DNA of 64,000 bases from Bifidobacterium sp. ESL0682. Its GTDB lineage: Bacteria > Actinomycetota > Actinomycetes > Actinomycetales > Bifidobacteriaceae. The notes beneath the pieces were generated by a model that had not been told where the DNA came from, ran no database searches, and was given only the letters and a program-made list of their open reading frames with translations. The translations under genes and the position numbers were made by a program. The stretch spans positions 2,029,513-2,093,512 of the forward strand of contig NZ_CP113942.1 in assembly GCF_029392815.1 (NCBI RefSeq), read 5' to 3'. Each line of letters starts with the position of its first letter. The stretch's first letter is position 1. This document shows, piece by piece, positions 1-10,760 of the stretch.

Positions 1-976
1 CACCGGCAAAACCACCACACTTTACGCGGTATGGCACACCGCCAAGACCCCGACCATCACCGAAGCACACCGCGATCCATCGACCAACCAGATCGTCGTC
101 ACCGGCACCGGGCAGCCGTGGAGCGTCATCAGCACACCGACCGTCAGTGGCACCACATCGAGGGGCTTGAAAGTCACCAGTACCTCCCTCGGCCCGGACG
201 GGAAGCTTTCCCTCACCGGCCTTGCCTCCGGCACTGGCAGCACCGTCGCCGGCGAGGTTGTCATCGTGCACGTGCGCGCCTGCACCGTCAACACCAGCGG
301 ACCCAACGGCACGGCACCACCGGCAAAAACCGGTTGGAGCAACACTAACAGCGACATTCCTGCCGGCTGCACCCAAATTTCGGCGACCCCGGCCTATTCC
401 GACTATCCTTCGTACCCAACCTGGCTGTCGGGCATCAACACCTCATGGTCCGCCAACCTCAACGTCAGCGGTTACCAATACATCTGGGTTTACGCCCAAT
501 TCCAAGGCGACGGCGGCATCGACGGCCCGCTCATGGTCACCCCGGATGTTCAAGGTTCCGACAACTCCGTCAAAGCCTGTGTGAAGCCCGCCGCAGCCGC
601 GTCCAGCGCCTACGTTTGCGGCAACACCATCTGGGATTCCAGTTCTGCCGCATGGGACGGCACCGCCAGCCATCAGTGGACGCTCTACCTGCCACGCAGC
701 ACCACGTTCGACCGTGCCGGCAATTACGACATCAAAGCCAACCTCAACATCAACGACACGTGGCGCACGCCGTCCGGAGGCATCGTCAGTTCGGAGGACG
801 CAACGCTTCTGGGCACGCCCATCTGCGGACTCTACCTTTCGGCGCTGCCGTTGACCGGCGACAAGTCGCATCGACTCGCCATCCTCATGGCCGCCATTGT
901 CGTTTCGTCGCTCATTCTGCTCGCCGTCGGAGCAGATTTCCGCTACCGCCCACGCCGTCATTTCCGCCGGCAGTGA
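1..976 (+). CDS. Sortase-anchored surface protein, 5'-truncated by the window edge
   Basis: The reading frame is open from base 2 to the TGA at 974-976, so only the C-terminal ~324 residues are seen. The first residues (TLYAVW) resemble the end of a Listeria-Bacteroides (InlB B-type) repeat. The C-terminus is a sorting signal: LPLTG, a hydrophobic helix (ILMAAIVVSSLILLAV) and an Arg-rich tail, so the protein should be anchored to peptidoglycan by a sortase. A segment with SSAAWDG, LPRSTTF and DTWRTPSGG matches in order the pre-anchor domain of the two surface proteins at 25.8 and 28.9 kb (SAAWDG, FPRSATLD, DTVWRDPAG), making this a third paralogue. Function beyond surface display (adhesion?) is not visible. 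Confidence 0.85.
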   Translation, partial: TGKTTTLYAVWHTAKTPTITEAHRDPSTNQIVVTGTGQPWSVISTPTVSGTTSRGLKVTSTSLGPDGKLSLTGLASGTGSTVAGEVVIVHVRACTVNTSGPNGTAPPAKTGWSNTNSDIPAGCTQISATPAYSDYPSYPTWLSGINTSWSANLNVSGYQYIWVYAQFQGDGGIDGPLMVTPDVQGSDNSVKACVKPAAAASSAYVCGNTIWDSSSAAWDGTASHQWTLYLPRSTTFDRAGNYDIKANLNINDTWRTPSGGIVSSEDATLLGTPICGLYLSALPLTGDKSHRLAILMAAIVVSSLILLAVGADFRYRPRRHFRRQ

Positions 977-1082
977 TCGGCAAACGCAACGACGGCCGAC
1001 AGAAAATTGGCTCTATCGGTATACGTTTCCCGCCGCCACAATATATCTGCCGCCGCTAGAGCGTTTCGATGTCCTTAAACAA

Positions 1083-1130
1083 TTTTGGCCCGCTAACCAT
1101 CATTGTAAATTGATGGTTAGCGGGCCAAAA
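1083..1130. terminator. Bidirectional terminator between surface-protein gene and purA
   Basis: A perfect 20-bp inverted repeat (1083-1102 with 1111-1130) has an 8-nt loop, with A and T tracts at its ends. It lies between convergent genes and would serve both strands. Confidence 0.85.
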
Positions 1131-1153
1131 TCACGAATAATCTTTAACGGTAA

Positions 1154-2476
<1,323 letters not shown>

Positions 2477-2666
2477 TTATTCCGCCGTTAACAGCCTACC
2501 GTCACGCCTATACCGGCATTTTGCGACTATCTAACTTTTCATCAATATATTGTTGTTGTATTGTCACCGCAGAAGCATAAAACCAACCGGTTCCGTTCCC
2601 CTCGCCAGACTTTCCCAAAGGCTTGTCACGGCAAAGAGAACGGGTCAGCTTCCAATCTACTATCTG

Positions 2667-3572
2667 CTACTTCATTTCGGCGAGCGTCGGGAAGGCGGCA
2701 TGATTGCCTACACGGCTAACTTTCACCGCTGCTGCGCGATTGGCAAAGTTCACAGCGGCAAGGAAATCATGATGCTGTGAGTAGTGAACCGCCAAAGCAC
2801 CAGCAAACACATCACCGGCACACACACTGTCGACCGCATTGACCTTCACTGCATCAATCTCATAAATTTGGCCATCGTGATAAACGACGCTGCCGTCACC
2901 GCCCATCTTAACGATGGCGGTCTTAGGACCAAGATCCACAATCGCTTTTGCGGCTTTAATGGCATCAACTCGATTGTTGACCTTGATGCCCGTAATTTTC
3001 TCGGTTTCTTGTTGGTTCGGCGTCACACAATCGGCGTATTGCATTGCTTCCGGGAAATAGTTGTCAGCCGGTGCGGGGTCAAGGATGATGTACATCCCCT
3101 TTCGCTTGCCTTCTTTGAGCGCGGCCATTACCGATTCTTTGCAGGTCTCCAGCTGCAGGTCGAGGACAGGAGCGTCAATCTGGCTCATCACAGTCTTGAT
3201 GTCTTCTTCGGTGGTGGCATTATCCGCGCCCATGGTGCCGAGCATCGTGTTTTCGGAGCTGTCATCGATTTCAACGATGAACGTTCCGGTCCCCAACTCC
3301 TTGGTCTGCTTGATGAATTTGGTATCGACGTTCCACGAAGCCAGATCATCAAGAATCTGCTTGCCAGCACCGTCATCACCAACGCTACCGAGCATAGCCA
3401 CCTTGCCGCCGAGTTTAGCCGCAGAAACAGCCTGATTGGAGCCTTTGCCGCCGGGAATCATCGTGATGCTTTTAGCAGTGGCCGTATCGCCATGCTTAGG
3501 ATATGTTTTGGTGAAGGCCTTGATATCAAGGTGCATGCTGCCAAGAACCGCTACATCGTATTTCATGTTCAT
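2667..3572 (-). CDS. rbsK: Ribokinase-family (PfkB) sugar kinase
   Basis: This 301-residue PfkB-fold kinase is likely to phosphorylate ribose or a related sugar in the cytoplasm. Visible motifs are the N-terminal substrate segment (GSMHLD), PGGKGSNQA (the family GGKG motif) and the C-terminal anion-hole and catalytic motif CAGDVF. The usual two Thr before GAGD are replaced (VDSVCAGD), a modest departure from canonical RbsK that could alter substrate preference. AGAAGGA precedes the start at 3572. A palindromic operator lies 44 nt upstream, identical in its 12-bp core to one before the EIIC gene, so both belong to one regulon. Ribokinase is the best guess; another sugar kinase is possible. Confidence 0.85.
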   Translation of the reverse strand: MNMKYDVAVLGSMHLDIKAFTKTYPKHGDTATAKSITMIPGGKGSNQAVSAAKLGGKVAMLGSVGDDGAGKQILDDLASWNVDTKFIKQTKELGTGTFIVEIDDSSENTMLGTMGADNATTEEDIKTVMSQIDAPVLDLQLETCKESVMAALKEGKRKGMYIILDPAPADNYFPEAMQYADCVTPNQQETEKITGIKVNNRVDAIKAAKAIVDLGPKTAIVKMGGDGSVVYHDGQIYEIDAVKVNAVDSVCAGDVFAGALAVHYSQHHDFLAAVNFANRAAAVKVSRVGNHAAFPTLAEMK

Positions 3573-3886
3573 TGCTATATTCCTTCTTGTATCCCATCAC
3601 CTACAACATGATGCAGTAACCGGTTACGTGACCTTTTTGATACACAATTGCCAATAAAAAGGTATGGCTCTCGCCTGGGTACACGCCTTTCGTAAGAAAA
3701 TCGCGTATCCGTGATGGAATCTGTTGTGATTTTTTGAATTAATTATTCAGTTATAAAACTGACGGCTATCGAATTGTCGAGAAGCAAAATCTCAGTTCTT
3801 GAGACGACATCGATTCATCTCGAAAGCCAGGCACCAAACCATCTGGCGAAATAAGTATCGCGGATGCCTCACTCTGTGCGGACCCG
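3573..3886. other. Intergenic region upstream of the sugar kinase
   Basis: This 314-bp gap contains the LacI-type operator at 3616-3627 and AT-rich sequence. No small gene or strong terminator was recognised. Confidence 0.6.
3616..3627. promoter_or_regulatory. LacI-family operator upstream of the sugar kinase
   Basis: GTAACCGGTTAC is a perfect 12-bp palindrome with a central CG step, typical of LacI/GalR operators. The same core recurs at 7461-7472. It lies 44 nt before the kinase start codon, a position suited to repression. Confidence 0.75.
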
Positions 3887-4567
3887 TCAGCGCGAGCCGG
3901 CCCTGGCCTTGCTAAACAAGGCACGCGTCGCCTTCACATTGTCAGCCAAGGTTGAATCTTTCCGGAAAATCGCACTGGTGCCGCCGATGAATCTTGTGGC
4001 TCCACGACGAACACATTCCGGAATCGTCTCAGCGCCGATATTGCCATCAACCTCAATGGGAACATCGAGGCCGCGTTTGGCGATTCGCCCAGCCAGATCA
4101 GAGATCTTGTCGTACATAGGATCGATGAATTTCTGACCAGCGAACCCCGGGTTGACTGTCATGACGATGACGTAATCAGTAACGTCATACACATAGTCTA
4201 GGGCTTCGAGAGGTGTCGCCGGACTAATCGCCACACCGGCCTCCATACCAGCTTTGCGTATAGCGGTAAGCGTGCCCTGCAGATTGTTCGTAGATTCGGC
4301 ATGCACAGCGATCCTGTCGGCACCGGCGTCAGCGAACATAGAGATATAACGCTCAGGCTTATCAACCATCAGATGCATATCCAACGGTTTTGAAGTCATA
4401 CCCCGTACACTTTTTACCAAATCAGGGCCCAAGGTGAAGTTGGGGACGAACGAACCATCCATGATGTCGATGTGATAGAAATCGACTCCCGCGGCATCCA
4501 GTTGTTTGATGTCGCGTTCCAGATTGCCCAAATCGGCGCACATCAATGAGGGACCTATCTCACACAT
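3887..4567 (-). CDS. Ribulose/allulose-phosphate 3-epimerase family protein
   Basis: This 226-residue TIM-barrel epimerase acts on a ketose phosphate. Family motifs include PSLMCADL, HIDIMDG (metal-binding His and Asp), LDMHLMV, VMTVNPGFAGQ and EVDGNIG. The PSLMC start and the wording around VMTVNPGFAGQKF look closer to E. coli AlsE (D-allulose-6-phosphate 3-epimerase) than to housekeeping Rpe, by memory of the family. It sits 13 nt downstream of the lacI-type gene and near a ribokinase-like kinase and a PTS EIIC, so a catabolic role in a pentulose or hexulose phosphate pathway is likely. AAAGGAG lies 9 nt before the ATG. Substrate is unproven. Confidence 0.85.
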   Translation of the reverse strand: MCEIGPSLMCADLGNLERDIKQLDAAGVDFYHIDIMDGSFVPNFTLGPDLVKSVRGMTSKPLDMHLMVDKPERYISMFADAGADRIAVHAESTNNLQGTLTAIRKAGMEAGVAISPATPLEALDYVYDVTDYVIVMTVNPGFAGQKFIDPMYDKISDLAGRIAKRGLDVPIEVDGNIGAETIPECVRRGATRFIGGTSAIFRKDSTLADNVKATRALFSKARAGSR

Positions 4568-4580
4568 TTATAACACTCCT

Positions 4581-5577
4581 TTATGCGCTCCTTGCCTGAG
4601 AAGTGTCACGTATGACAAGGTGCGGCTCAATCACGTTTTTTTGAGGTTTGCTTCCGGCCTTGACGCTTTGCTCGAACATGTCCAGTACCATATCTCCGAT
4701 ATTTTCGGGAAGCTGGTTGACCGTGCTCAGACGCGGAACCGAATACCTACTCATTTCAATGTTGTCGTAACCGATTACTCGTATATCCTCTGGAACCTGC
4801 AAACCTGCATCGGCGATAGCCCTCAACGCCCCCAATGCAATGGCATCATCCGAACACACCACACCATCGATATCCCTGCGAACTTTAAGCAGATCTCCAA
4901 TTGCTTGGTAGCCGCCGGAAACAGAGAAATCGCTGTACAGCTTGATTGCGTGCGTGGCATCGCATTCGCTAATGGCCTTCAGATAGCCTTCGTACCGATC
5001 CTCAGAACTTTTTCTCCCTCGGGACCAGAAACGAAGACCAACTTTGAACTATGGCCTTCCTCAATCAGATATTTCGTAGCTTGGTAGGAACCGCTTACGT
5101 TGTTGACCGCCATCGCTGCATACGGATGCGAAAAACAAGCCCTATCGATCGTAAGCGGCACAATCCCGCTATTGCTTAGGGTTTCAAGATCTTGCTCATC
5201 GACATAAAGCGAGTTGATAATCGCTCCTCGAACCCGAATATTACACATGAATTTAAGGTAATATTCGACTTTTTCTCGATTGTCTTCGCTGTTGCACAAA
5301 TACACGTGATATCCGCGCGCATCCGCCGCCTTCTCGATACGACTGACCATTTCCGCAAAAAACGGATTGGTCAGATTGGGGACAAGCAAGGCGATAAGGT
5401 CTGAAGCCTTCTGCGACAACGTTTTTGCAACGAAATCAGGCTCATAGCCAAGACTGTTGATTACGGCATTGACCTTTTTTATGGTCTTCTCACTCGCTCC
5501 CCCTTCTGATTGATGATGCGCGACACGGTTGCGGTGGACACTCCGCTCATTTGCGCGATGTCTTTAATCGTTGCCAT
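4581..5577 (-). pseudogene. LacI/GalR-family transcriptional regulator with two frameshifts
   Basis: Conceptual translation gives a complete LacI-family repressor: an N-terminal HTH (IKDIAQMSGVSTATVSRIIN), a periplasmic-binding-protein-like core (LIALLVPNLTNPFFAEM) and a C-terminal half (VVCSDDAIALGALRAIADAG). Two single-base losses break it. One is in a C5 run at 5499-5503, just after the HTH; an extra G restores KGGASEKTIKKV. The other is in a T5 run at 5009-5013; an extra A restores EKSSEDRYEGYLKAISE. Start is one of two adjacent ATGs at 5577/5580. The gene lies between EIIC and the epimerase and is the natural ligand for the GTAACCGGTTAC operators. Both lesions are in homopolymers, so assembly error is as likely as true decay. 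Confidence 0.85.
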
Positions 5578-5663
5578 CATTGACCTTCTAGTCAGGTATC
5601 GGATAGGGTTAGGTATCTTTCACACTAAACCGGAGTCATGATTATTTGGCAAGTATCCAACGG

Positions 5664-5710
5664 GGAATACGGCCAAAATTCAAGATTTATCTAGGTTCCG
5701 GCCGTATTCC
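5664..5710. repeat. Inverted repeat between EIIC and lacI-type genes
   Basis: Arms of 11 bp (5664-5674 and 5700-5710, GGAATACGGCC and its complement) flank a 25-nt loop, 12 bp after the EIIC stop. With no T tract it may be a weak attenuator reducing expression of the downstream regulator and epimerase, or an RNA-processing site. Confidence 0.45.
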
Positions 5711-5721
5711 AAGTTTTCAGA

Positions 5722-7395
5722 TCACCCGATGGCGACAGGGTGCCGCACTATGGATGAACGCAACCGATTTCGCAAAGAACGCGATATCCGTTTACCCGTC
5801 TGCTTCAATGAAACCGACGCGTTCGGCATCGCCTCCTCGCAAGAGACTGCACGCTCCTTGCTTTTCTGAGACGATTTGTTCTTTTGAGCGGAGATGGCAG
5901 ATTCGGCAGACTGTGCAGTCGCATCGGCAACATCACCCTCAGCAACAGTTTCGGAGACCTCGGCAGAAGTCACCGCGACTGTCGGAGCATTGTTCTCGCC
6001 GCGCAGTCTAGCTTCCTTACGGAGCGTATGCACATACCATGCAAACAGACCGACGTAAGCGACCAATGCGAGCACAGAGCAAAGAATCAGCTTCCAGTCA
6101 AGCGTCTTCGCCGCATTGCCAAAGAGCAACGCAAGCATCTTTTCGATGGGGTCGGAATCGACGGCACTGAACATCTCATGCTTGCCCAAGCCGGCAGGGA
6201 AGACACCCATAGCTTTGGAGGTCTGCGTAAGGAATGGCGCAATCAACGTTCCAGCCCACAAGAAGAGCGGAATCATGATGGTACCGATGATGGTCATGCG
6301 CACCACCTTGCCGCGAGTACCGATAAGCAGCGCAGGGGCGAGGACGGTGAGAATGATGCCACCCAACGGAAGCACCTTGTTGCCCGGAAGCACCATGGCG
6401 ATAATCAGAAGGATCGGTGCCAGGATGTTCGCGACGGCCCAGATTTCCGCACGGGAAGCCAGAATCGGCCAATCAATGGCGACATAAAGCTTGCGGCCGT
6501 GCATCCTACGTTCCATGAAGGAGGTGATGCCTTCCGAGAGCGGCTCAATGGCCGGAGCAAACCAATCGCCCACGATACCGAAGAGTTCCAGAGCCACACC
6601 AGCAGTGAATGCCAGCGTGAAAATATGCGGTGCGTCCTGACGTCCAAGCAAACCGACAAACACGCCAAGATACGCGCCAATCGCACCCTTGCTGCCCAGG
6701 AAACCGATTTTCTTGTTAAGTGTTTCCGCATCGAAATCAAACTTATCGATGAAGGGGAAGATCTTGCTGATCAACCTGTCGAGCAACACCACGACGGGTG
6801 TGACCAACAGCTCAGGATGCGCGGTGGTGGTGATGTTCGATTCGTCATAACCTAGCAAATCGTTGATGGTTGGCTTCATCGCGTCGGCGTTGAACAGCAT
6901 CAGTGCATAGATGAAGACCACAAAAACAGACATCAAGAAGAAATTGCCGCCCGAACTCCAGTTGATGAGCAGGCCGAGAATCGAAACATTCCAGATGTTG
7001 AACAAATCGACATTCAGTGTATTGGTAACTTTAAGACCCAACATTACCAAGTTGGTGATGATGCAGATGAACGCGAAGTACAACGTATACAACGAACTCC
7101 ACGTAATCACCGCGATGGGCGCCCAACCGAGATCACTAATCGACAAGTGCAGGCCAGTGAAGGAAACGAACGCCTTCAATGCCGGACCAAATGCCGTAGT
7201 CAGCAGTGAAATCACCGCACTCATGCCCGTCAAAGCCATCGCCATACGTAGGCCGCCCTCAAACGCCCTGCTCAGTTTGACACCAAATGCCAATGACAGC
7301 AGAGTGATGATGATAAACATCATTGCCGCGCCACCCAGGCTGATGAACCAATTGAAACCTTGGTCCAATGCGCCTACGACTTTGGAGAAATCCAT
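5722..7395 (-). CDS. PTS galactitol-family transporter EIIC (GatC-like)
   Basis: This 557-residue polytopic membrane protein is the permease subunit of a PTS system of the galactitol family. The N-terminus (GGAAMMFIIITLLSLAFGVK) matches the EIIC-GAT start, followed by about ten hydrophobic segments to residue ~460. A hydrophilic tail of ~90 residues, rich in Ala, Glu, Ser and then Arg, is longer than usual. AGGAGGT lies 8 nt before the start, and an 18-bp operator palindrome lies upstream. The next genes on the strand encode the regulator and epimerase. No EIIA or EIIB gene is in the window, so these must be encoded elsewhere or the protein works without them. Substrate unknown. Confidence 0.85.
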   Translation of the reverse strand: MDFSKVVGALDQGFNWFISLGGAAMMFIIITLLSLAFGVKLSRAFEGGLRMAMALTGMSAVISLLTTAFGPALKAFVSFTGLHLSISDLGWAPIAVITWSSLYTLYFAFICIITNLVMLGLKVTNTLNVDLFNIWNVSILGLLINWSSGGNFFLMSVFVVFIYALMLFNADAMKPTINDLLGYDESNITTTAHPELLVTPVVVLLDRLISKIFPFIDKFDFDAETLNKKIGFLGSKGAIGAYLGVFVGLLGRQDAPHIFTLAFTAGVALELFGIVGDWFAPAIEPLSEGITSFMERRMHGRKLYVAIDWPILASRAEIWAVANILAPILLIIAMVLPGNKVLPLGGIILTVLAPALLIGTRGKVVRMTIIGTIMIPLFLWAGTLIAPFLTQTSKAMGVFPAGLGKHEMFSAVDSDPIEKMLALLFGNAAKTLDWKLILCSVLALVAYVGLFAWYVHTLRKEARLRGENNAPTVAVTSAEVSETVAEGDVADATAQSAESAISAQKNKSSQKSKERAVSCEEAMPNASVSLKQTGKRISRSLRNRLRSSIVRHPVAIG

Positions 7396-7797
7396 TGATA
7401 CCTACCTCCTCGTAGAACTTTCACTACCTCTTCGTTGGTATTCTGCCGGCATTCCATTACGTAACCGGTTACGTAGATAACACTATATGCTCCTTTTTGA
7501 AAAATGCAAACTCGATAGCAAATTTCCTGGCATAAACCTCATATAACGGCTCTATTACAAGTTTTATGTAGTCCTAATAAAATCAGGAAGTGCGTGTCGA
7601 GAAAAATAAGCTACAAATACATAACAATAAATTACGAAACCGATTACTCAATATTGATGCGAGCTACTAAGCAGATATGGATCTATTCATTCATTTTCTG
7701 TAATCTAGCCAAAGAATTATGGTTTCTCACAACTATTCTGTGGCGCAGATGCTTTCCATATGTTATTTCTTGTCCAAGTGCATAATTGTTGAGCACA
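7396..7797. other. AT-rich intergenic region upstream of the EIIC gene
   Basis: This 402-bp gap holds the palindromic operator at 7458-7475 and a degenerate copy (GAAACCGATTAC, 7636-7647, two mismatches to the core). No gene is visible. Confidence 0.6.
7458..7475. promoter_or_regulatory. LacI-family operator upstream of the EIIC operon
   Basis: TACGTAACCGGTTACGTA is a perfect 18-bp palindrome containing the same 12-bp core as the site before the sugar kinase. It lies about 63 nt before the EIIC start codon. Confidence 0.8.
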
Positions 7798-10482
7798 TCA
7801 TGTGCGATCGCGTAGGGCGGTCAGCGCCCAGAGAATCGAAACGACATCGATGGCCTCCTGCGTGAACGCGCCAACCACCACGGGAATGAGGTTGAATGCA
7901 GCGGCGACCATGCAGACCAGAGCGAGGCCGAGACCGGTAACCACGGCCTGCAGCATGGTGTGCTTGGTCTGGCGGGCGATGGCAACGGCCTTGGGCACAT
8001 CGGCAATGTCGTCGTTCATGATGACCACTTGCGCGGTTTGCGAGGCGGCTGTGGAGGTACCGTCCGTCATCGCGATACCGATATCGGCCGCAGCCAGCAC
8101 TGGAGCATCGTTGACGCCGTCACCTACCATCACCGAAATCGGGCGCGGCTTAGGTTGGCCAGAAAGCCGATCGAGGAATGTCTCGATCTTCGAGGGATGC
8201 TGCAACGTTTCACGTGAAACTGCCTTGACTGCAGACACCTTGTCTTGCGGAAGCAAATCGGCTCGAACATCATCAATGCCGACCTCGGCAGCGATAACAT
8301 CGGCGGAACTGCGGGAGTCCCCAGTCAGCATAGTCATCTTGCCAACACCCATGGAACGCAGGCGCCGCAACGATTCACGGGCATTATCACGAGGCACGTC
8401 ACGCAACACGATACGCGCAGCGAGGATACCATCGATGGAAACGTACGCCGCCATTTCATCGGCCGATCGCGGCGTGAACTGCGATGCTGGAGATGCGTTA
8501 TCCTCAGCAATATTCTCGTTCACGACGAAACTCAACCGACCAACGCGAACTGTATGGCCGTCGACCATACCCTGCACGCCGTTGCCCGCGTCCTCATGCA
8601 CATCTTTGACCACGGGAAAAGCGGTACGCCCGCTATGCAATTTCTTCGATGCGGCAGCTCCAGCGGCAACAATACCCTGCGCAAGAATATGCACCGAATA
8701 GGTTTCGACGACCGCAGCTAGCTCAACGATAACATCTTCAAGTTGCACCGCACCCGAAAGCTGAGTTCTGCCACTCTCTACAACTTCCGGAACGGCGATA
8801 TTGCCCGCCGGAGTAGTGCTGGCCTTATTATCACTGGACAGATCGGTAAGACCATTCGTTGACTTCAACACTTCAGGTAACCGCTTGCGCGCGGTTTCCG
8901 GAACGTCGACCCGCACGACCTGCGGCTTCGCGACTGTAAGCGTGCCGGTTTTATCAAAGAAAATATGCGAAACCTTGCCGAGATTTTCCAGAACCTCTTG
9001 CGTTTTTGTCAGAATTCCGGCCTTCGCAAGCCTTCCGGTTCCAGCCATATACGCCACCGGCGCGGCGATAAGTAGCGGGCAGGGTGTGGCTAGCACGAGC
9101 ACCTGCGCGAAGCGCTCGGGTGTGCCGGAAACAATCCACGCGACGATACCGATTGCAAGCGAAATGACAGTAAACGGCACTGCAAGCACGTCGGCGGTTT
9201 TGACCACGGGTGCTCGCGAGGAACGCGCCGAATCGACCAGCTGCATGGTCTGCTGGTACTGCGAATCCTTCGCCAGCTGCGTCGCACGAATCACGATCAT
9301 CGTTGAGCCATTGATCGCCCCGGACATCACGCGAGCGCCTGCGAACACGGTACGCGGCAACGGTTCGCCGTTGATGGCGCTCAAATCCAGCGTTGCGGTT
9401 CCGCTCAAAAGCTCGCCATCCACCGGAATCGTCTCACCAGGCAGGACCACCAGCACATCGCCGAGCGCGACCTGATCGACCGGGACCGTGTGGAAATGTG
9501 CGTCCTTAGAAGCCTGTGATTCCAACGTTTTCGCAGCTTCTGAATTCCTTGCGAGCGAACCGCCGATGAAGGTGTGACGAGCCAATGAACCCGCCGGCTG
9601 CGCACGCCTACTTCGAGAACCATTGCGCCCGTCAGTCGCATTAGCCGCATTATCTTTGGCAACAGAAGAAAGTTCGCAGTTGCAATCATCCGCATCAATC
9701 ATGCACAGATTATTTTGCAGATCGCGCACGTCGCCTCGCGGCAAAGCCGTCGCCAACGTCGCCCGGAAACCATCGGCCAATTGCTTGTCAGCATTAGCAA
9801 ACAGCGCGTCGAGACGATCTCTCTCACCGTTACCATCCGGCGTTGGAGCTCCAACAGAAGTTGCATTCTCACCGCCACGAACACTGCCGGCATTTGCTAC
9901 ATGACCGAAACTTTCAACGTTGCCAGCAGGCCCAGAAGTCTTGGCATTCGGCAACCCAGCTTTATCCATGGAATGGCCAGCGGCCACACCGACACCAGGC
10001 AAATCGGAGATATGTGCCATCTGTGGGGCGGCGGCGACCAGTGCGCTGAGGTTACTTTCGGCTTTGGTCTGTGCGAATTCCTCGATGGCTTCACCCGACC
10101 AGATCATCAGGACCACGGCCCAACTGGCCCAATATTCCTGGACTCCCAGCGTCGAGAGCAGTGCCAAAATTGCAAGTATATCGATACCTACATGGCCGGC
10201 CTTAAGCGAAGCGATCATGCCACGAATCGAATCGAAAACGGAATACGCAACGAGCAACACCACAATGAGTTGGCCGACGGAAGGATTGAATGTGAACGGC
10301 CCGATATGCCATGCTCCAGCACTCGGCGGAGCTGCTACGAAATTGCCTATATCAAGCGCCCCAACGCCGCCTTGCCACGGCCGATAATTCCAGAGCAACG
10401 CCACAAACACCGCAGACACGATGGTGATGGGAAGCATTGGCACTTGCCGGCAGATATTGGCAATCTTGCGAAAAACCTGCAT
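7798..10482 (-). CDS. Heavy-metal-translocating P-type ATPase (P1B type)
   Basis: This 894-residue membrane pump has the phosphorylation motif DKTGTLT (Asp near residue 507), the transmembrane motif TPCPLL (~467), TGDS and the hinge GDGVNDAP (~784). There is no N-terminal HMA domain. CPL in the metal-binding helix is not one of the well-typed CPC, SPC or CPH motifs, so the metal cannot be named. A low-complexity insert of ~170 residues (Asn, Ala, Gly, Ser) lies between the second hydrophobic block and the actuator domain. A second small insert before the hinge contains a parS site in the coding sequence. Start at 10482 is chosen because AAGGAG lies 5 nt upstream; a longer frame without a good RBS extends to 10542. 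Confidence 0.9.
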   Translation of the reverse strand: MQVFRKIANICRQVPMLPITIVSAVFVALLWNYRPWQGGVGALDIGNFVAAPPSAGAWHIGPFTFNPSVGQLIVVLLVAYSVFDSIRGMIASLKAGHVGIDILAILALLSTLGVQEYWASWAVVLMIWSGEAIEEFAQTKAESNLSALVAAAPQMAHISDLPGVGVAAGHSMDKAGLPNAKTSGPAGNVESFGHVANAGSVRGGENATSVGAPTPDGNGERDRLDALFANADKQLADGFRATLATALPRGDVRDLQNNLCMIDADDCNCELSSVAKDNAANATDGRNGSRSRRAQPAGSLARHTFIGGSLARNSEAAKTLESQASKDAHFHTVPVDQVALGDVLVVLPGETIPVDGELLSGTATLDLSAINGEPLPRTVFAGARVMSGAINGSTMIVIRATQLAKDSQYQQTMQLVDSARSSRAPVVKTADVLAVPFTVISLAIGIVAWIVSGTPERFAQVLVLATPCPLLIAAPVAYMAGTGRLAKAGILTKTQEVLENLGKVSHIFFDKTGTLTVAKPQVVRVDVPETARKRLPEVLKSTNGLTDLSSDNKASTTPAGNIAVPEVVESGRTQLSGAVQLEDVIVELAAVVETYSVHILAQGIVAAGAAASKKLHSGRTAFPVVKDVHEDAGNGVQGMVDGHTVRVGRLSFVVNENIAEDNASPASQFTPRSADEMAAYVSIDGILAARIVLRDVPRDNARESLRRLRSMGVGKMTMLTGDSRSSADVIAAEVGIDDVRADLLPQDKVSAVKAVSRETLQHPSKIETFLDRLSGQPKPRPISVMVGDGVNDAPVLAAADIGIAMTDGTSTAASQTAQVVIMNDDIADVPKAVAIARQTKHTMLQAVVTGLGLALVCMVAAAFNLIPVVVGAFTQEAIDVVSILWALTALRDRT
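8207..8220. promoter_or_regulatory. parS site within the P-type ATPase gene
   Basis: GTTTCACGTGAAAC is a perfect 14-bp palindrome and the core of the actinobacterial and firmicute parS consensus. It lies inside coding sequence, reads VSRET, and is about 50 kb from parAB. Confidence 0.85.
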
Positions 10483-10699
10483 GATTCTCCTTGCGCGTGT
10501 ACTGCCTGGCGCACAAGTCGCGCAACCAAGCAAGTTGGTCACGCCTTGTTAACCCACCGGCGGCGCGAAGCCCTCCGATACACGGCGTAAAGATTATGAA
10601 TTACAGTATAGCGGAACCACATTGACATCCTGCCCAAACCCGTGTGGACCGCCCAACTTAATACCAACAAACGCAACGCAGGCAGGTGCCGGCATTTAC

Positions 10700-10740
10700 A
10701 ACAGAAGGTCCGGCATCCGAATGGATTGCCGGACCTTCTG
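10700..10740. terminator. Terminator downstream of htrA
   Basis: A perfect 15-bp inverted repeat (10700-10714 with 10726-10740) has an 11-nt loop, 20 nt after the htrA stop. The T tract is short. Confidence 0.75.
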
Positions 10741-10760
10741 TTTATCGGGTCATCTTGTTT

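Noticed and set aside
5722..5990. Frameshift in the hydrophilic tail of the EIIC protein
   Set aside because: The tail is odd and turns Arg-rich at the end, but no alternative frame gave recognisable family sequence, so no lesion is claimed.
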